The notes beneath the pieces are model-generated. The model saw only the letters and a program-made list of their open reading frames with translations, was not told the DNA's origin and did not search any database. Source: CAUYUA01 sp963575675 (GTDB taxonomy: Bacteria; Pseudomonadota; Alphaproteobacteria; Azospirillales; Azospirillaceae). Taken from it: a stretch of DNA of 23,438 nt. The stretch spans positions 1-23,438 of the forward strand of contig CAUYUA010000238.1 of the NCBI GenBank assembly GCA_963575675.1, given 5' to 3'. The number at the start of each line of letters is the position of its first letter. Positions within the stretch are counted from its first letter, which is position 1. The translations under genes and the position numbers were made by a program. Positions 1 to 7,599 of the stretch are shown here, piece after piece.

Positions 1-20
1 AATCATGGTCACCCATAGAT

Positions 21-113
21 TCAGAAAAACCAAGAAAACGCAACTGTAATGCTAGAATCCGAGCCGAAGATTTTCTTAAATGCGAAGTCGGTTTTCGGAT
101 TGAGGAAGCGCAT
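21..113 (-). pseudogene. Truncated Rpn-family (PD-(D/E)XK) nuclease/transposase N-terminus
   Basis: An ATG at 113 starts a 30-residue peptide, MRFLNPKTDFAFKKIFGSDS, followed by ten unrelated residues and a stop. The first 20 residues match the conserved start of the Rpn recombination-promoting nuclease / putative transposase family, whose full members are usually about 250-300 aa. The resemblance stops abruptly after GSDS, so the gene was cut by a rearrangement or a frameshift. Another minus-strand frame (reading LQLRFLGFSESMGDHD) stays open to the window edge and may belong to whatever sequence was joined here. The fragment should be non-functional. A second, different Rpn relic lies at 8767-9046. 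Confidence 0.6.
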
Positions 114-215
114 AATAACATCACCATACAGAGACTCGTATCGACGCCATTCTATCACGTCAAGCGCCAAGCGTCGGGCAAAACAACATCTCTCGCAAAA
201 TTTTGCGCATGAACG

Positions 216-308
216 TTGCTCTGGTAAGGAAATTCCGATGCCGGGCGCAAGCGTCTCGGACACAATCCGAGCCTTTTCTTCCGAGCATTTTACCGCCTTC
301 CGTCGCCG
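216..308 (-). pseudogene. Possible IS66-family accessory protein (TnpA-like) remnant
   Basis: The minus strand reads RRRKAVKCSEEKARIVSETL followed by APGIGIS. This resembles the start of IS66 accessory OrfA/TnpA proteins, whose helix-turn-helix region runs like RRRxWSxEEKARIVAETLxPG. The similarity is lost after GIGIS in this frame. A nearby frame reads SNVHAQNFA, which could be the continuation after a frameshift. No intact start codon, ribosome site or partner tnpB/tnpC is nearby. This is a family assignment from memory of the motif, so confidence is moderate. Confidence 0.4.
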
Positions 309-580
309 AACGTAAAATTCCTTCGAGGGATATTTTCGCGCGAAAGCCGAACCGACGCTCCGCAGCGCGATCTCGTTCTGCCTTCTTGCGGGCTAGCAGC
401 CTGTCAGACTTAAAGTTAAGACACTGCTTCTATTGAGAAAACTTTTGCCGCAAAAATACGCAATCTCAATAAAATCAGTTGGTTATCAGGTAGCTAAACC
501 ATTAAGTCCGACTGACTGCTAGGCTCACCGACTGTGATGCGTCCATACAACATCTCCCATGACCGATCTTACTCGGCCAT
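309..580. other. Intergenic region without a convincing gene
   Basis: This stretch separates the IS66-like and Rpn remnants from the 3' end of the minus-strand gene cluster. Open frames here are short and show no recognisable motif. Apart from a weak CCGA/TCGG stem near 562-575 no regulatory or RNA structure stands out. It is probably decayed mobile-element or spacer DNA. Confidence 0.4.
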
Positions 581-615
581 AGAAGGCGTTGCAGTAATGC
601 CATTCTACGCCTTCT
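581..615 (-). terminator. Hairpin at the 3' end of the minus-strand gene cluster
   Basis: AGAAGGCGT (581-589) and ACGCCTTCT (607-615) form a perfect 9-bp stem with a 17-nt loop. The stem overlaps the stop codon of the minus-strand ORF ending at 605. There is no T-run on the minus-strand side, so it is a hairpin possibly limiting read-through or protecting the mRNA end, rather than a canonical intrinsic terminator. Confidence 0.35.
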
Positions 616-1105
616 CGTCGTCATCAAACGGAGGAACTATGGTACCGGCAGTTTTTTGCAGCTTTAGGTTAAGTCGTTTGTCCGACCGAGGTTGAGCACT
701 TTCAAACGGAAAAACATTGCCAGCGTTTTGTTGAGCACGACTATCTTGATAGTATCCCCCCAAAAACGGCGGGACAATATTGCCAGCATACTGCTGACGC
801 AGCGTGACGTTACCGCCCCGCTTAACACAACAACAATTGCCCCCACAAGGCAGAACAGAAGGGGAGCCATTCTGAATTCCTCCCGAAACACCGCAATCTG
901 CGCAGAGAGGATCGCCGCCACCCGAAAAGACGTCTTCACGCCGAACACGCATTCCGGAGCCGACAAAATTAGGTTGAAGGAGTTCTTCCAGCCGGGGCAA
1001 TCTATTGCCGTTTTGGGCGGCTTTGGCGCTTCCTCCCGTTAAAGTGCGCCTGACGAAAGCGCCCCTATTCAGCCCCCCCCAACTTCCCCTCAGAATTCTC
1101 TCCAT
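605..1105 (-). CDS. Hypothetical protein with AGxxxPPF-like repeats and a Cys-rich patch
   Basis: A 166-aa reading frame not recognised as any known family. It is glycine-rich. The middle carries a cysteine cluster (LCADCG, then CGGNCCC). The C-terminal third holds three related short units, AGNIVPPF, AGNVFPF and AGTIVPPF, ending in the acidic tail DDDEKA. The ATG at 1105 lies inside the 3' end of the preceding gene (overlap about 41 nt) and has no clear Shine-Dalgarno sequence. Either it is translationally coupled, or it is really the C-terminal part of the upstream protein, separated by a slip in the run of eight G/C at 1073-1080. Opposite-strand frames overlap it, so the call is tentative. 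It is the last gene of the minus-strand cluster. Confidence 0.4.
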   Translation of the reverse strand: MERILRGSWGGLNRGAFVRRTLTGGSAKAAQNGNRLPRLEELLQPNFVGSGMRVRREDVFSGGGDPLCADCGVSGGIQNGSPSVLPCGGNCCCVKRGGNVTLRQQYAGNIVPPFLGGYYQDSRAQQNAGNVFPFESAQPRSDKRLNLKLQKTAGTIVPPFDDDEKA

Positions 1106-2175
1106 GCATTTTGGCGAGAATATTCTGCATAATTAACATTTTGTTGGAACCTTCCGTCCCACCTGTCAAAACGGATTCAACCGCCGCCGCAACAACATGG
1201 GCGCCGTAGACATTACCGCTGCCCCCTGCTTTCCCCGAACCATTGGAGAGGGATTGTCCTTTAAAAAGCGGAACAAGACTTTTAGAAATCGCTTGATCCG
1301 AATCACGCCATGTTTGAATGCTTGCAAGAGAATGTTTCTCCAACGCATCGAACCGTTGCGTCGCAATCACCCTTGCCACCAACTGGGCCGACGTCGTCAT
1401 CTCACTCTTTGTCCAAGAAACATTATCAACCGAGACACAAGTGACTTGCTCGATCATGTCCGCTAAAACGACCGCGTCGGTTCTCGCGTCCTGATAAAGA
1501 CATCGCGCTCAAAGTCGGGTCCTGGCTTAACCCCCGCTCAATGCCCGCAGAAATTTCCCCTAACAGCCCTGTGTCTGCGCCCAAGATGTCGTGACCGGCT
1601 ACTTCGTGACCCAGCGCCGACCACGCGATCGATCCACGGTCAGCGAAAGTCGGCGGAAGACTGACGATGGAGCAGCCAACGCCAAACGCGCTCGTCGCAT
1701 CCATAGACCATGTGTAGGGGCCAAACTGCGGTTCTCCCCATTTTACCAACGGCGGAAGAACCGCGATATCCGGCGGTTTAACTCCGCGACGATCCTCCGC
1801 GCTGACGAACCCTGAAAACAAATCGTCGACGACCTCTTGGTAGGCGTCGGTCGCCCGAATTGCATACCCTTCCGCGTTCTGAAGAATCGCATGCGCAATG
1901 TCGAAAAAGCACCGGACAAGATTCGTTCGGGTTATATCCTGCTCCAACATCCTTCTGAAACCGCGTTCGCCAAGATTGTTGACGAACGCAACGAACGGCG
2001 CTCTAACCACTCGCTCGTAATCATCCGGAAGCGAACCTTTCGCCGCAGTCAGCCTCTCTACAAGACTCGGATAATGATATGGATCGGACGGAGCCGATCC
2101 ATACATTTTCTGGAAGCCGATCAATTCTTTGACAGCTTCATTAAATTTCTGATAGCCTGGAGTCGCAAAGGTCAT
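1065..2175 (-). pseudogene. Frameshifted hypothetical protein with an HEXXGH zinc-peptidase-like motif
   Basis: The frame starts at ATG 2175, runs about 227 residues, then must shift near 1490-1496. Coding sense resumes as QDARTDAVVLADMIEQVT and runs to the stop at 1065, giving a reconstructed product near 370 aa. Residues 190-196 read HEVAGHD. This H-E-x-x-G-H arrangement is the zinc site pattern of dipeptidyl peptidase III (M49) and is uncommon elsewhere. The conserved-looking DARTDA segment after the shift could supply a further acidic ligand, which is inference. No signal peptide is visible. The gene lies 43 nt downstream of the 314-aa gene ending at 2219 and overlaps the 605-1105 frame, so the three look like an operon. 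If the frameshift is real, the enzyme is dead; if it is a sequencing error, the gene is intact. The overall family is not recognised. Confidence 0.55.
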
Positions 2176-2218
2176 TTTTCCACCCTATTTTTATTTCTTG
2201 CCCACGAAAATGGTAACA

Positions 2219-3163
2219 TTACTTGCCTGCGTTCAGCTTTTTGGGAGATTGCTTCTTATTTCTGTTTTGACCCACAGACTTCGCTGGCGCCAGCTCCGTA
2301 ATGTTGACGGGAGTATTTTTATCCAGTTCAAAAGCAGCCGTAACCATTCCGAATTTTTGTAAAATCTTGATCATCTCCAACCACATTGGTTGACGTCTGT
2401 CCTTATCACATTTGTATTTTTCCAGAAGTGCGTTAAACCTCTTCCACTGATTTGCCGTCACGGCCTTCATCATTTCTTGACCGGCGTCAGACGCGTCCGT
2501 TTTTTCACTACACTTCCCATAGATAATAATTTTCGCCAATGCACGGCTCCATTGCTCCTCATCCATTCCAACCTCCAATTTCTTTCCCGTCAAAGCATGT
2601 ACGGCAAAAAAACGGCCGAAAACAGACACTTTCGCCCTAACATTGCGTTCGAAATACGATTCCGGAACCAACAACAATAACGTCGCATTGTGCGTCCGTG
2701 GAAACATCGAGACCCCTGCGTCCGGTTGCGCCGCCGCTCCCAATCGCACGCGAACCGTACTATCGCTCAGTCGAGCGATCGTAAACTGAAAGTCTCGTCC
2801 CAACACCGATTTCAGGTCGTCCGACAACACCTTGAAATCGGCTTGTCCCGAAACGCCCTTTCCCGTTCCCAAAAGCGCCAAAGTTAAAGCGCGCGCCAAC
2901 TCAACAGCTCGGCTTCGCTGAGTCACATTAACATTATCCGTTGAGAATAGCGGGACAACATGCGGAGCATCAACCACATTTACATCAGCCCCGTCTTCTT
3001 TAAAGTCTGGCAGAAACGCAATATCCGCGAAGAGATCATATGGTTGATTGCGTGCAAACGGAAGAGACGTCATTTGCAAACGAACAATGAATGGAACAGT
3101 TTTCGATTGAGTCACCGCGAAATTAACATAGTTTTCTAAAAATTTAACTTCTTGGAATAACAT
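2219..3163 (-). CDS. Hypothetical protein, first gene of the minus-strand cluster
   Basis: A 314-aa product from ATG 3163. The open frame extends to a GTG at 3184, but that GTG lies inside the left inverted repeat of the IS256-type element, so the ATG is preferred. No family is recognised. The N-terminal two thirds looks like a soluble mixed beta domain (alternating hydrophobic stretches such as DLFADIAFLPDF and THNATLLLLVPES), followed by a helical region and a Lys/Asn-rich tail ending KKLNAGK. There is no signal peptide, membrane segment or catalytic motif visible. The insertion sequence has landed about 16 nt upstream of the start, so native promoter signals have been displaced. Expression now would depend on read-out from the element. 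It shares an orientation and short spacing with the HEXXGH gene. Confidence 0.6.
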   Translation of the reverse strand: MLFQEVKFLENYVNFAVTQSKTVPFIVRLQMTSLPFARNQPYDLFADIAFLPDFKEDGADVNVVDAPHVVPLFSTDNVNVTQRSRAVELARALTLALLGTGKGVSGQADFKVLSDDLKSVLGRDFQFTIARLSDSTVRVRLGAAAQPDAGVSMFPRTHNATLLLLVPESYFERNVRAKVSVFGRFFAVHALTGKKLEVGMDEEQWSRALAKIIIYGKCSEKTDASDAGQEMMKAVTANQWKRFNALLEKYKCDKDRRQPMWLEMIKILQKFGMVTAAFELDKNTPVNITELAPAKSVGQNRNKKQSPKKLNAGK

Positions 3164-3178
3164 CGTAGCCAGAGAATA

Positions 3179-3233
3179 GGTCACGTCCGAGGAAGAGGTG
3201 TAAATACGCTATTAATGGGGCGAGCAGTCATCG
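3179..3233 (+). repeat. Left terminal inverted repeat of the IS256-type element
   Basis: It begins GGTCACGTCCGAGGAAGAGG and matches the reverse complement of 4513-4567 at 54 of 55 positions; the one difference is a T in ATTAATGGGG. This is longer than usual for the family, whose repeats are typically about 17-41 bp. Confidence 0.85.
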
Positions 3234-3290
3234 GCTCATTCGGGTAAAGTGGAGTTGCGAAACTTTCCCCTAAGAACCGAGGAAGAACCG

Positions 3291-4511
3291 ATGACCGAGG
3301 ATAGTATGACGCTGATTGAGCTTTTGGAGAAGAGCGGCGACCCGGATTTTTTGCGGACGCTGTCGGAAACAGTATTACAAATGCTGATGGAGGCGGAGGT
3401 TGAAGATCATATCGGAGCTGGTCGCTATGAACGTAGCGCGACGCGACAAACGAGTCGGAATGGATATCGGGATCGGGCGCTTGAGACGCGGCTTGGAACG
3501 TTGAACCTGCGAATTCCGAAGCTGCGACAAGGGAGTTATTTTCCGCCGTTTTTAGAGGCGCGCAAGACCAGCGAGAAAGCGTTGGTGGCGGTGATCCAAG
3601 AGGCGTGGATCGGCGGGGTCTCGACGCGGAAGGTGAATGAGCTCGTCAAAGCGATGGGAATGTCCGGCATGTCGAAATCGACGGCCTCGAAATTGTGTCA
3701 AGACCTTGATGACCGAGTGAAAGATTTCCTGAAGCGTCCGTTGGATGGAGAATGGCCTTATCTTTGGTTGGATGCGACGTATCTGAAACAACGTCAAGGC
3801 GGACGCATCATTTCTGTTGCGGCAATAATCGCTGTTGCGGTTAATCCGGAAGGACGCCGAGAAATTGTCGGTCTTCGGATCGGTCCTTCGGAAGCCGAGG
3901 TGTTCTGGAGCGATTTTTTGAAGGAGTTAAGAAGTCGTGGCCTAAACGGCGTCCAACTGGTGATTTCCGATGCTCACGAAGGATTGAAGGCGGCAATTTC
4001 CCGTGTCATGAACGCAACTTGGCAAAGATGCCGAGTTCACTGGATGCGCAATGCTCTCGCCTACGTTCCAAAAGCACAACAGACCATCGTTTCTGCGGCG
4101 TTGCGACAAATTTTCTCTCAGGAGAACGAGCAAGCTGCTCATAAGACGTTTCGACAAATCGCCGATCAATTTCGCGACCGTTGGCCGCGATTGGCCGAAT
4201 TCATGAACGCAAGCGAGGACGATGTCCTCGCCTATATGAGTTTTCCCGGCCAACACAGAACAAAAATCCATTCAACCAACCCGTTGGAAAGCAACCCGTT
4301 GGAAAGATTGAACAAAGAAGTCAAACGCCGAGCCGACGTCGTCGGCGTCTTTCCAAACGAACAGTCTATTGTTCGACTGATTGGAGCGGTCTTGCTCGAA
4401 AACAATGATGACTGGGTCATTCGAAGTCGCTATATGCAAGTCGAGGGCATGACGGAATTGGCCTCCGCCAACAAGCGCGATCTGGTCCCCATTCTCACGA
4501 GCGCCGCGTGA
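3291..4511 (+). CDS. IS256-family transposase (mutator-like, DDE)
   Basis: A 406-aa transposase from ATG 3291, preceded 5 nt upstream by GAGGAAG. The reading frame reaches a GTG at 3249, which lacks such a site. It catalyses cut/copy-type movement of its own element. Catalytic candidates are D161 in WLDATY, D227 in ISDAHEG, and the glutamate of the NPLERLNKEVKRR block, matching the D-D-E layout and length of IS256 enzymes. The N-terminal GRYERSATRQTSRNGYRDR region is typical of the family. Oddly, the glutamate block is duplicated, reading NPLES then NPLER (E333 and E338), because of a tandem 15-nt repeat at 4278-4307. This adds five residues at the active site and could impair activity. The stop at 4511 abuts the right inverted repeat. 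Confidence 0.93.
   Translation: MTEDSMTLIELLEKSGDPDFLRTLSETVLQMLMEAEVEDHIGAGRYERSATRQTSRNGYRDRALETRLGTLNLRIPKLRQGSYFPPFLEARKTSEKALVAVIQEAWIGGVSTRKVNELVKAMGMSGMSKSTASKLCQDLDDRVKDFLKRPLDGEWPYLWLDATYLKQRQGGRIISVAAIIAVAVNPEGRREIVGLRIGPSEAEVFWSDFLKELRSRGLNGVQLVISDAHEGLKAAISRVMNATWQRCRVHWMRNALAYVPKAQQTIVSAALRQIFSQENEQAAHKTFRQIADQFRDRWPRLAEFMNASEDDVLAYMSFPGQHRTKIHSTNPLESNPLERLNKEVKRRADVVGVFPNEQSIVRLIGAVLLENNDDWVIRSRYMQVEGMTELASANKRDLVPILTSAA
4278..4307 (+). repeat. 15-nt tandem duplication inside the transposase gene
   Basis: AACCCGTTGGAAAGC (4278-4292) is followed at once by AACCCGTTGGAAAGA (4293-4307), encoding NPLES-NPLER. Family members normally have one such unit before the LNKE block, so this looks like a slippage duplication. 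Confidence 0.8.
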
Positions 4512-4512
4512 A

Positions 4513-4567
4513 CGATGACTGCTCGCCCCCTTAATAGCGTATTTACACCTCTTCCTCGGACGTGACC
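4513..4567 (-). repeat. Right terminal inverted repeat of the IS256-type element
   Basis: This is the mirror partner of 3179-3233 with one mismatch in 55. It starts 2 nt after the transposase stop codon and ends CGGACGTGACC. Confidence 0.85.
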
Positions 4568-4705
4568 AATAGCGCACCAATAGCCCCTTTGGCGAGTTCG
4601 GTTTTTTTTGGGGGAGAGTTCACCCAATTTCTCCATCAGCCAATTTTTTAGATCATTGGCCAAAGGTTTGGGAGGGGGCCTAGTGTCGAATCTTATCTGA
4701 ATTAC
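4568..4705 (-). pseudogene. Possible IS66-family TnpC transposase fragment, interrupted by the IS256 element
   Basis: The minus strand reads KPLANDLKNWLMEKLGELSP, then KK, and after a one-base shift in the run of eight A residues, TELAKGAIGAL. This parallels the IS66 TnpC C-terminal segment that runs like KPLxDALKxWLExxLxxLSxKSELAKAIRYAL. Removing the IS256 element continues the frame a little further as FSGYDVIPRS to a stop. There is no intact start, and the rest of TnpC is missing. The assignment comes from motif memory and needs an alignment. Confidence 0.4.
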
Positions 4706-4868
4706 ACCCTAACTTCCGGAGAATGCAAAAAGATTTAATCATTGACCTTCCACAAAAGTCCCAATGCGGAGCGATTGCTTCCGCAGCTATGATGTCGATT
4801 TCGTCTTGGCCCCCGAAAAACAGTGTGTTAGCATGCGCTGAGTTTTGTTGTTTGGGCGTGTTGGCGGC

Positions 4869-7595
4869 ATGATTCGTCTTGGATTGCGTCTGACGCGGAG
4901 AGGGCGTCTGCTGCTTGAGGATGCGGAGGACGCCTCCGTTGTCGACGATAGGATAGCCGGGCGGCTTGCCGAAGCGTTCGCCAAAGGGGCCGGTTACGGT
5001 CTTCTTCAGCTTGGAGCCGGGGAGGTCGGGCATATTTTGCCTCCTTTGTTCGTCTGGTGGCGCGACTTCGCCGGGCGTTATGTCGAGGCCCGTCGTTTGC
5101 TTGCTTCGGATGCGGTTTCGGATTCAATATTCACGTCTCGCAAGACGAGTCCGGAGACGCCGACCGAAGCGGAGTTGGCTTCTTTTGTTCTGACCGCTCC
5201 GATGATGTCCGGAGCCGAGTATTTGAACGCCGATGTTCTGTCGGCGCTTTGGGAAGAGCTTGACGCGGCTTTTGTCGCCTCTCTGTCGGCGTCCGGTTTT
5301 GATCTCCAGGGATTTCTCAAGACCTTGAACCCGGCGTGGAATTTGGTTGGGCGCGTCCATTTTAATTTGGCCGAAAACAAGCGCGATCCCGATTGCCCGT
5401 TCGCTTTTATGGCGACTTACACCACTCGGCTGTCGGCGGCGGCCAAGGCGCAACATGTGTCTTTGGGACAAGCGTTGCGCGAATACGCCGGAGCCTCCAA
5501 TCGAGACCAGTTGTTGTCGTTGCTTGTGCCGGTGCAGCGCGCCGCCGAGACCTGCGGCTGGCTGAAATCTATGGTTGACGCCGGAGAGATATTTCATCCT
5601 CTGCGGTGGAGCCCGAATGAGGCGGCTCGTTTTTTGGCCTCGGTTCCCGAGCTGGAAAGCGCCGGAGTTGTCGTGCGAATGCCCGCCGCTTGGCGCGCCG
5701 GGAGGCCCGCACATCCTCAGGTGAAGGCGACCGTCGGCGCGGGCAAACCTTCGACGGTCGGACTCGACGGATTGCTCGATTTTAAAATGGAGGTGACGCT
5801 GGGCGACGAAACGCTCAGTGAAGAGGAGGTGGCTGCACTGCTCGCCGGTTCCGACGCGATGGCGTTGTTGCGCGGGCAATGGATTGAGATCGATCGTGAT
5901 CGTCTTCAAAAAGAGATCGAGCGCTTTCGTCGCGTGCAAGCTTTGGCGGAACGCGAGGGCTTGACCTTCGCCGAAGCGATGCGTCTTCTCGCCGGAGCCT
6001 CTCTCGATAAGGGTGAGGCGGCGGTCTCCGGCGTTGATTGGTCGCAGGTGACGGCGGGGCCTTGGCTGGCGGAGACGTTAAAAGCGTTGCGCACGCCCGA
6101 GAGTGGTGGCGATGATCCCGGATCGGCCTTGAAAGGCGTCTTGCGTCCGTATCAGAAATCCGGCGTGCGGTGGTTGCGGTTGTTGTCGCGTTTGGGGCTG
6201 GGCGCTTGTTTGGCCGACGACATGGGATTGGGAAAGACGATTCAAGTCTTGTCGCTGTTGTTGCTTCAAAAAAATCAAGACGGCGCTGACGATCGTCGCG
6301 TGGATGGTCATACGTCTCTTTTGGTCGCTCCGGCGTCGTTGTTGGCCAATTGGGCGGCGGAAATTGAGCGTTTTGCTCCCGATCTGAAGGCGCGGATTGT
6401 TCATTCGTCGGCGATGACGGCTGATCAAATCAAACAGTTGACCCCAGATCATTTCTTGGGCGTTGATTTGGCGATCTCCAGTTACGGCTCGCTGTTGCGC
6501 ATTCCGGCTTTGACCGAAGCGCGATGGCGTCTGGTTGTTCTCGATGAAGCTCAGGCGATTAAAAATCCCGGAGCCAAACAAACCAAAGCGGTCAAGAGGC
6601 TGAAGGCGCAAGCTCGAATTGCGCTGACCGGAACGCCGGTGGAGAACCATCTCGGCGATTTATGGTCGATTTTCGATTTCATCAACCCCGGTCTGCTCGG
6701 GACGGCGAAGCAATTCACCAATTACACCAAAGGCTTGTCGGCGCGGCTTCACAATCCCTATGGCCCGTTGCGCGAACTGGTGCGTCCTTATATTCTGCGA
6801 CGGATGAAAACCGATAAAACGGTCATCGCCGATCTGCCCGAAAAAACCGAGGTCAAGGCGTATTGTTCGCTCAGCCGCAAACAAGCGGCTCTTTATGGTC
6901 AAACGGTCGCCGAACTCGCGGAAGCCTTAAAAGAATCCTCGGGCATTCAGCGCAAGGGGCTCGTTTTGGCGACCTTGATGCGCCTCAAGCAAATTTGCAA
7001 CCATCCGTCGCAGTGGTTGAACGATCAGGCTTGGGAAGAAGACGACAGCGGAAAATTTGACCGTCTGCGCGAAATCGCCGAAGTAGTCGCCTCGCGCCAA
7101 GAGAAAATGCTGGTGTTTACTCAATTTCGTGAAACAACCGGGCCTCTGGCGACGTTCTTAGGGAGCGTTTTCGGCCGCTCTGGTCTTGTGTTGCACGGCG
7201 AGACGGCGGTCAAAAACCGTAAAGCGCTGGTTCAGACCTTCCAGGACGACGAGACCGTGCCGTTTTTCGTCTTGTCGTTGAAGGCGGGAGGCTCGGGATT
7301 GACTCTCACGGCGGCGTCGCATGTCGTGCATTTCGATCGCTGGTGGAATCCGGCGGTCGAGAACCAAGCCACCGATCGCGCTTTTCGAATCGGGCAGAAA
7401 AAGAACGTCTTGGTTCATAAATTCGTCTGTCGCGGGACGGTCGAAGAAAAGATTGACGCCATGATCGAAACCAAGAAAACTCTTTCCGACGACTTGTTGA
7501 CGATGGATACGGGCGAGGTCAATCTCACCGAGATGAAAGATGAGGATTTGCTGCGTCTGGTCTCTCTGGATTTGACGGCGACGATGAAGGATTGA
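4869..7595 (+). CDS. SNF2-family (HepA/RapA-like) DEAD/DEAH-box helicase
   Basis: A 908-aa ATP-dependent DNA translocase of the bacterial SNF2 class. The ATG at 4869 (MIRLGLRL) is chosen because related proteins start with this block; a TTG at 4845 is the only alternative. Residues 1 to about 420 form the poorly characterised N-terminal region. The helicase core follows: motif I DMGLGKT (451-457), Ia LLVAPASLLANW, motif II DEAQ (559-562), motif III ALTGTPVENHL, motif IV LVFTQFRETTG, motif V AGGSGLTLTAA and motif VI RAFRIGQ (837-843). All catalytic motifs are intact, so an active ATPase is expected. The SWIM-domain gene begins 4 nt after the stop, and such helicases are commonly paired with a SWIM protein, so the two probably form a complex acting on DNA or on DNA-bound proteins. 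The precise cellular role is unknown. Confidence 0.93.
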   Translation: MIRLGLRLTRRGRLLLEDAEDASVVDDRIAGRLAEAFAKGAGYGLLQLGAGEVGHILPPLFVWWRDFAGRYVEARRLLASDAVSDSIFTSRKTSPETPTEAELASFVLTAPMMSGAEYLNADVLSALWEELDAAFVASLSASGFDLQGFLKTLNPAWNLVGRVHFNLAENKRDPDCPFAFMATYTTRLSAAAKAQHVSLGQALREYAGASNRDQLLSLLVPVQRAAETCGWLKSMVDAGEIFHPLRWSPNEAARFLASVPELESAGVVVRMPAAWRAGRPAHPQVKATVGAGKPSTVGLDGLLDFKMEVTLGDETLSEEEVAALLAGSDAMALLRGQWIEIDRDRLQKEIERFRRVQALAEREGLTFAEAMRLLAGASLDKGEAAVSGVDWSQVTAGPWLAETLKALRTPESGGDDPGSALKGVLRPYQKSGVRWLRLLSRLGLGACLADDMGLGKTIQVLSLLLLQKNQDGADDRRVDGHTSLLVAPASLLANWAAEIERFAPDLKARIVHSSAMTADQIKQLTPDHFLGVDLAISSYGSLLRIPALTEARWRLVVLDEAQAIKNPGAKQTKAVKRLKAQARIALTGTPVENHLGDLWSIFDFINPGLLGTAKQFTNYTKGLSARLHNPYGPLRELVRPYILRRMKTDKTVIADLPEKTEVKAYCSLSRKQAALYGQTVAELAEALKESSGIQRKGLVLATLMRLKQICNHPSQWLNDQAWEEDDSGKFDRLREIAEVVASRQEKMLVFTQFRETTGPLATFLGSVFGRSGLVLHGETAVKNRKALVQTFQDDETVPFFVLSLKAGGSGLTLTAASHVVHFDRWWNPAVENQATDRAFRIGQKKNVLVHKFVCRGTVEEKIDAMIETKKTLSDDLLTMDTGEVNLTEMKDEDLLRLVSLDLTATMKD

Positions 7596-7599
7596 GGCG

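Larger units (their letters stand above)
3179..4567 (+). mobile_element. IS256-family insertion sequence
   Basis: A 1.39-kb element bounded by 55-bp terminal inverted repeats (3179-3233 and 4513-4567) with a single mismatch, surrounding one IS256-type transposase gene. The pentamer AATAG occurs directly outside or at both ends (3175-3179 and 4568-4572) and could be a short target duplication. The family normally makes 8-9 bp duplications, so this is imperfect support. On both sides the flanking DNA can be joined in a minus-strand frame that resembles an IS66 TnpC fragment, suggesting insertion into an older transposon relic. Confidence 0.85.

Noticed and set aside
4680..5033. A minus-strand gene opposite the SNF2 start
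   Set aside because: Most of it is antisense to the SNF2 N-terminus; the remaining GGQDEIDIIAAEAIAPHWDF part looks protein-like but has no start codon or recognisable family.
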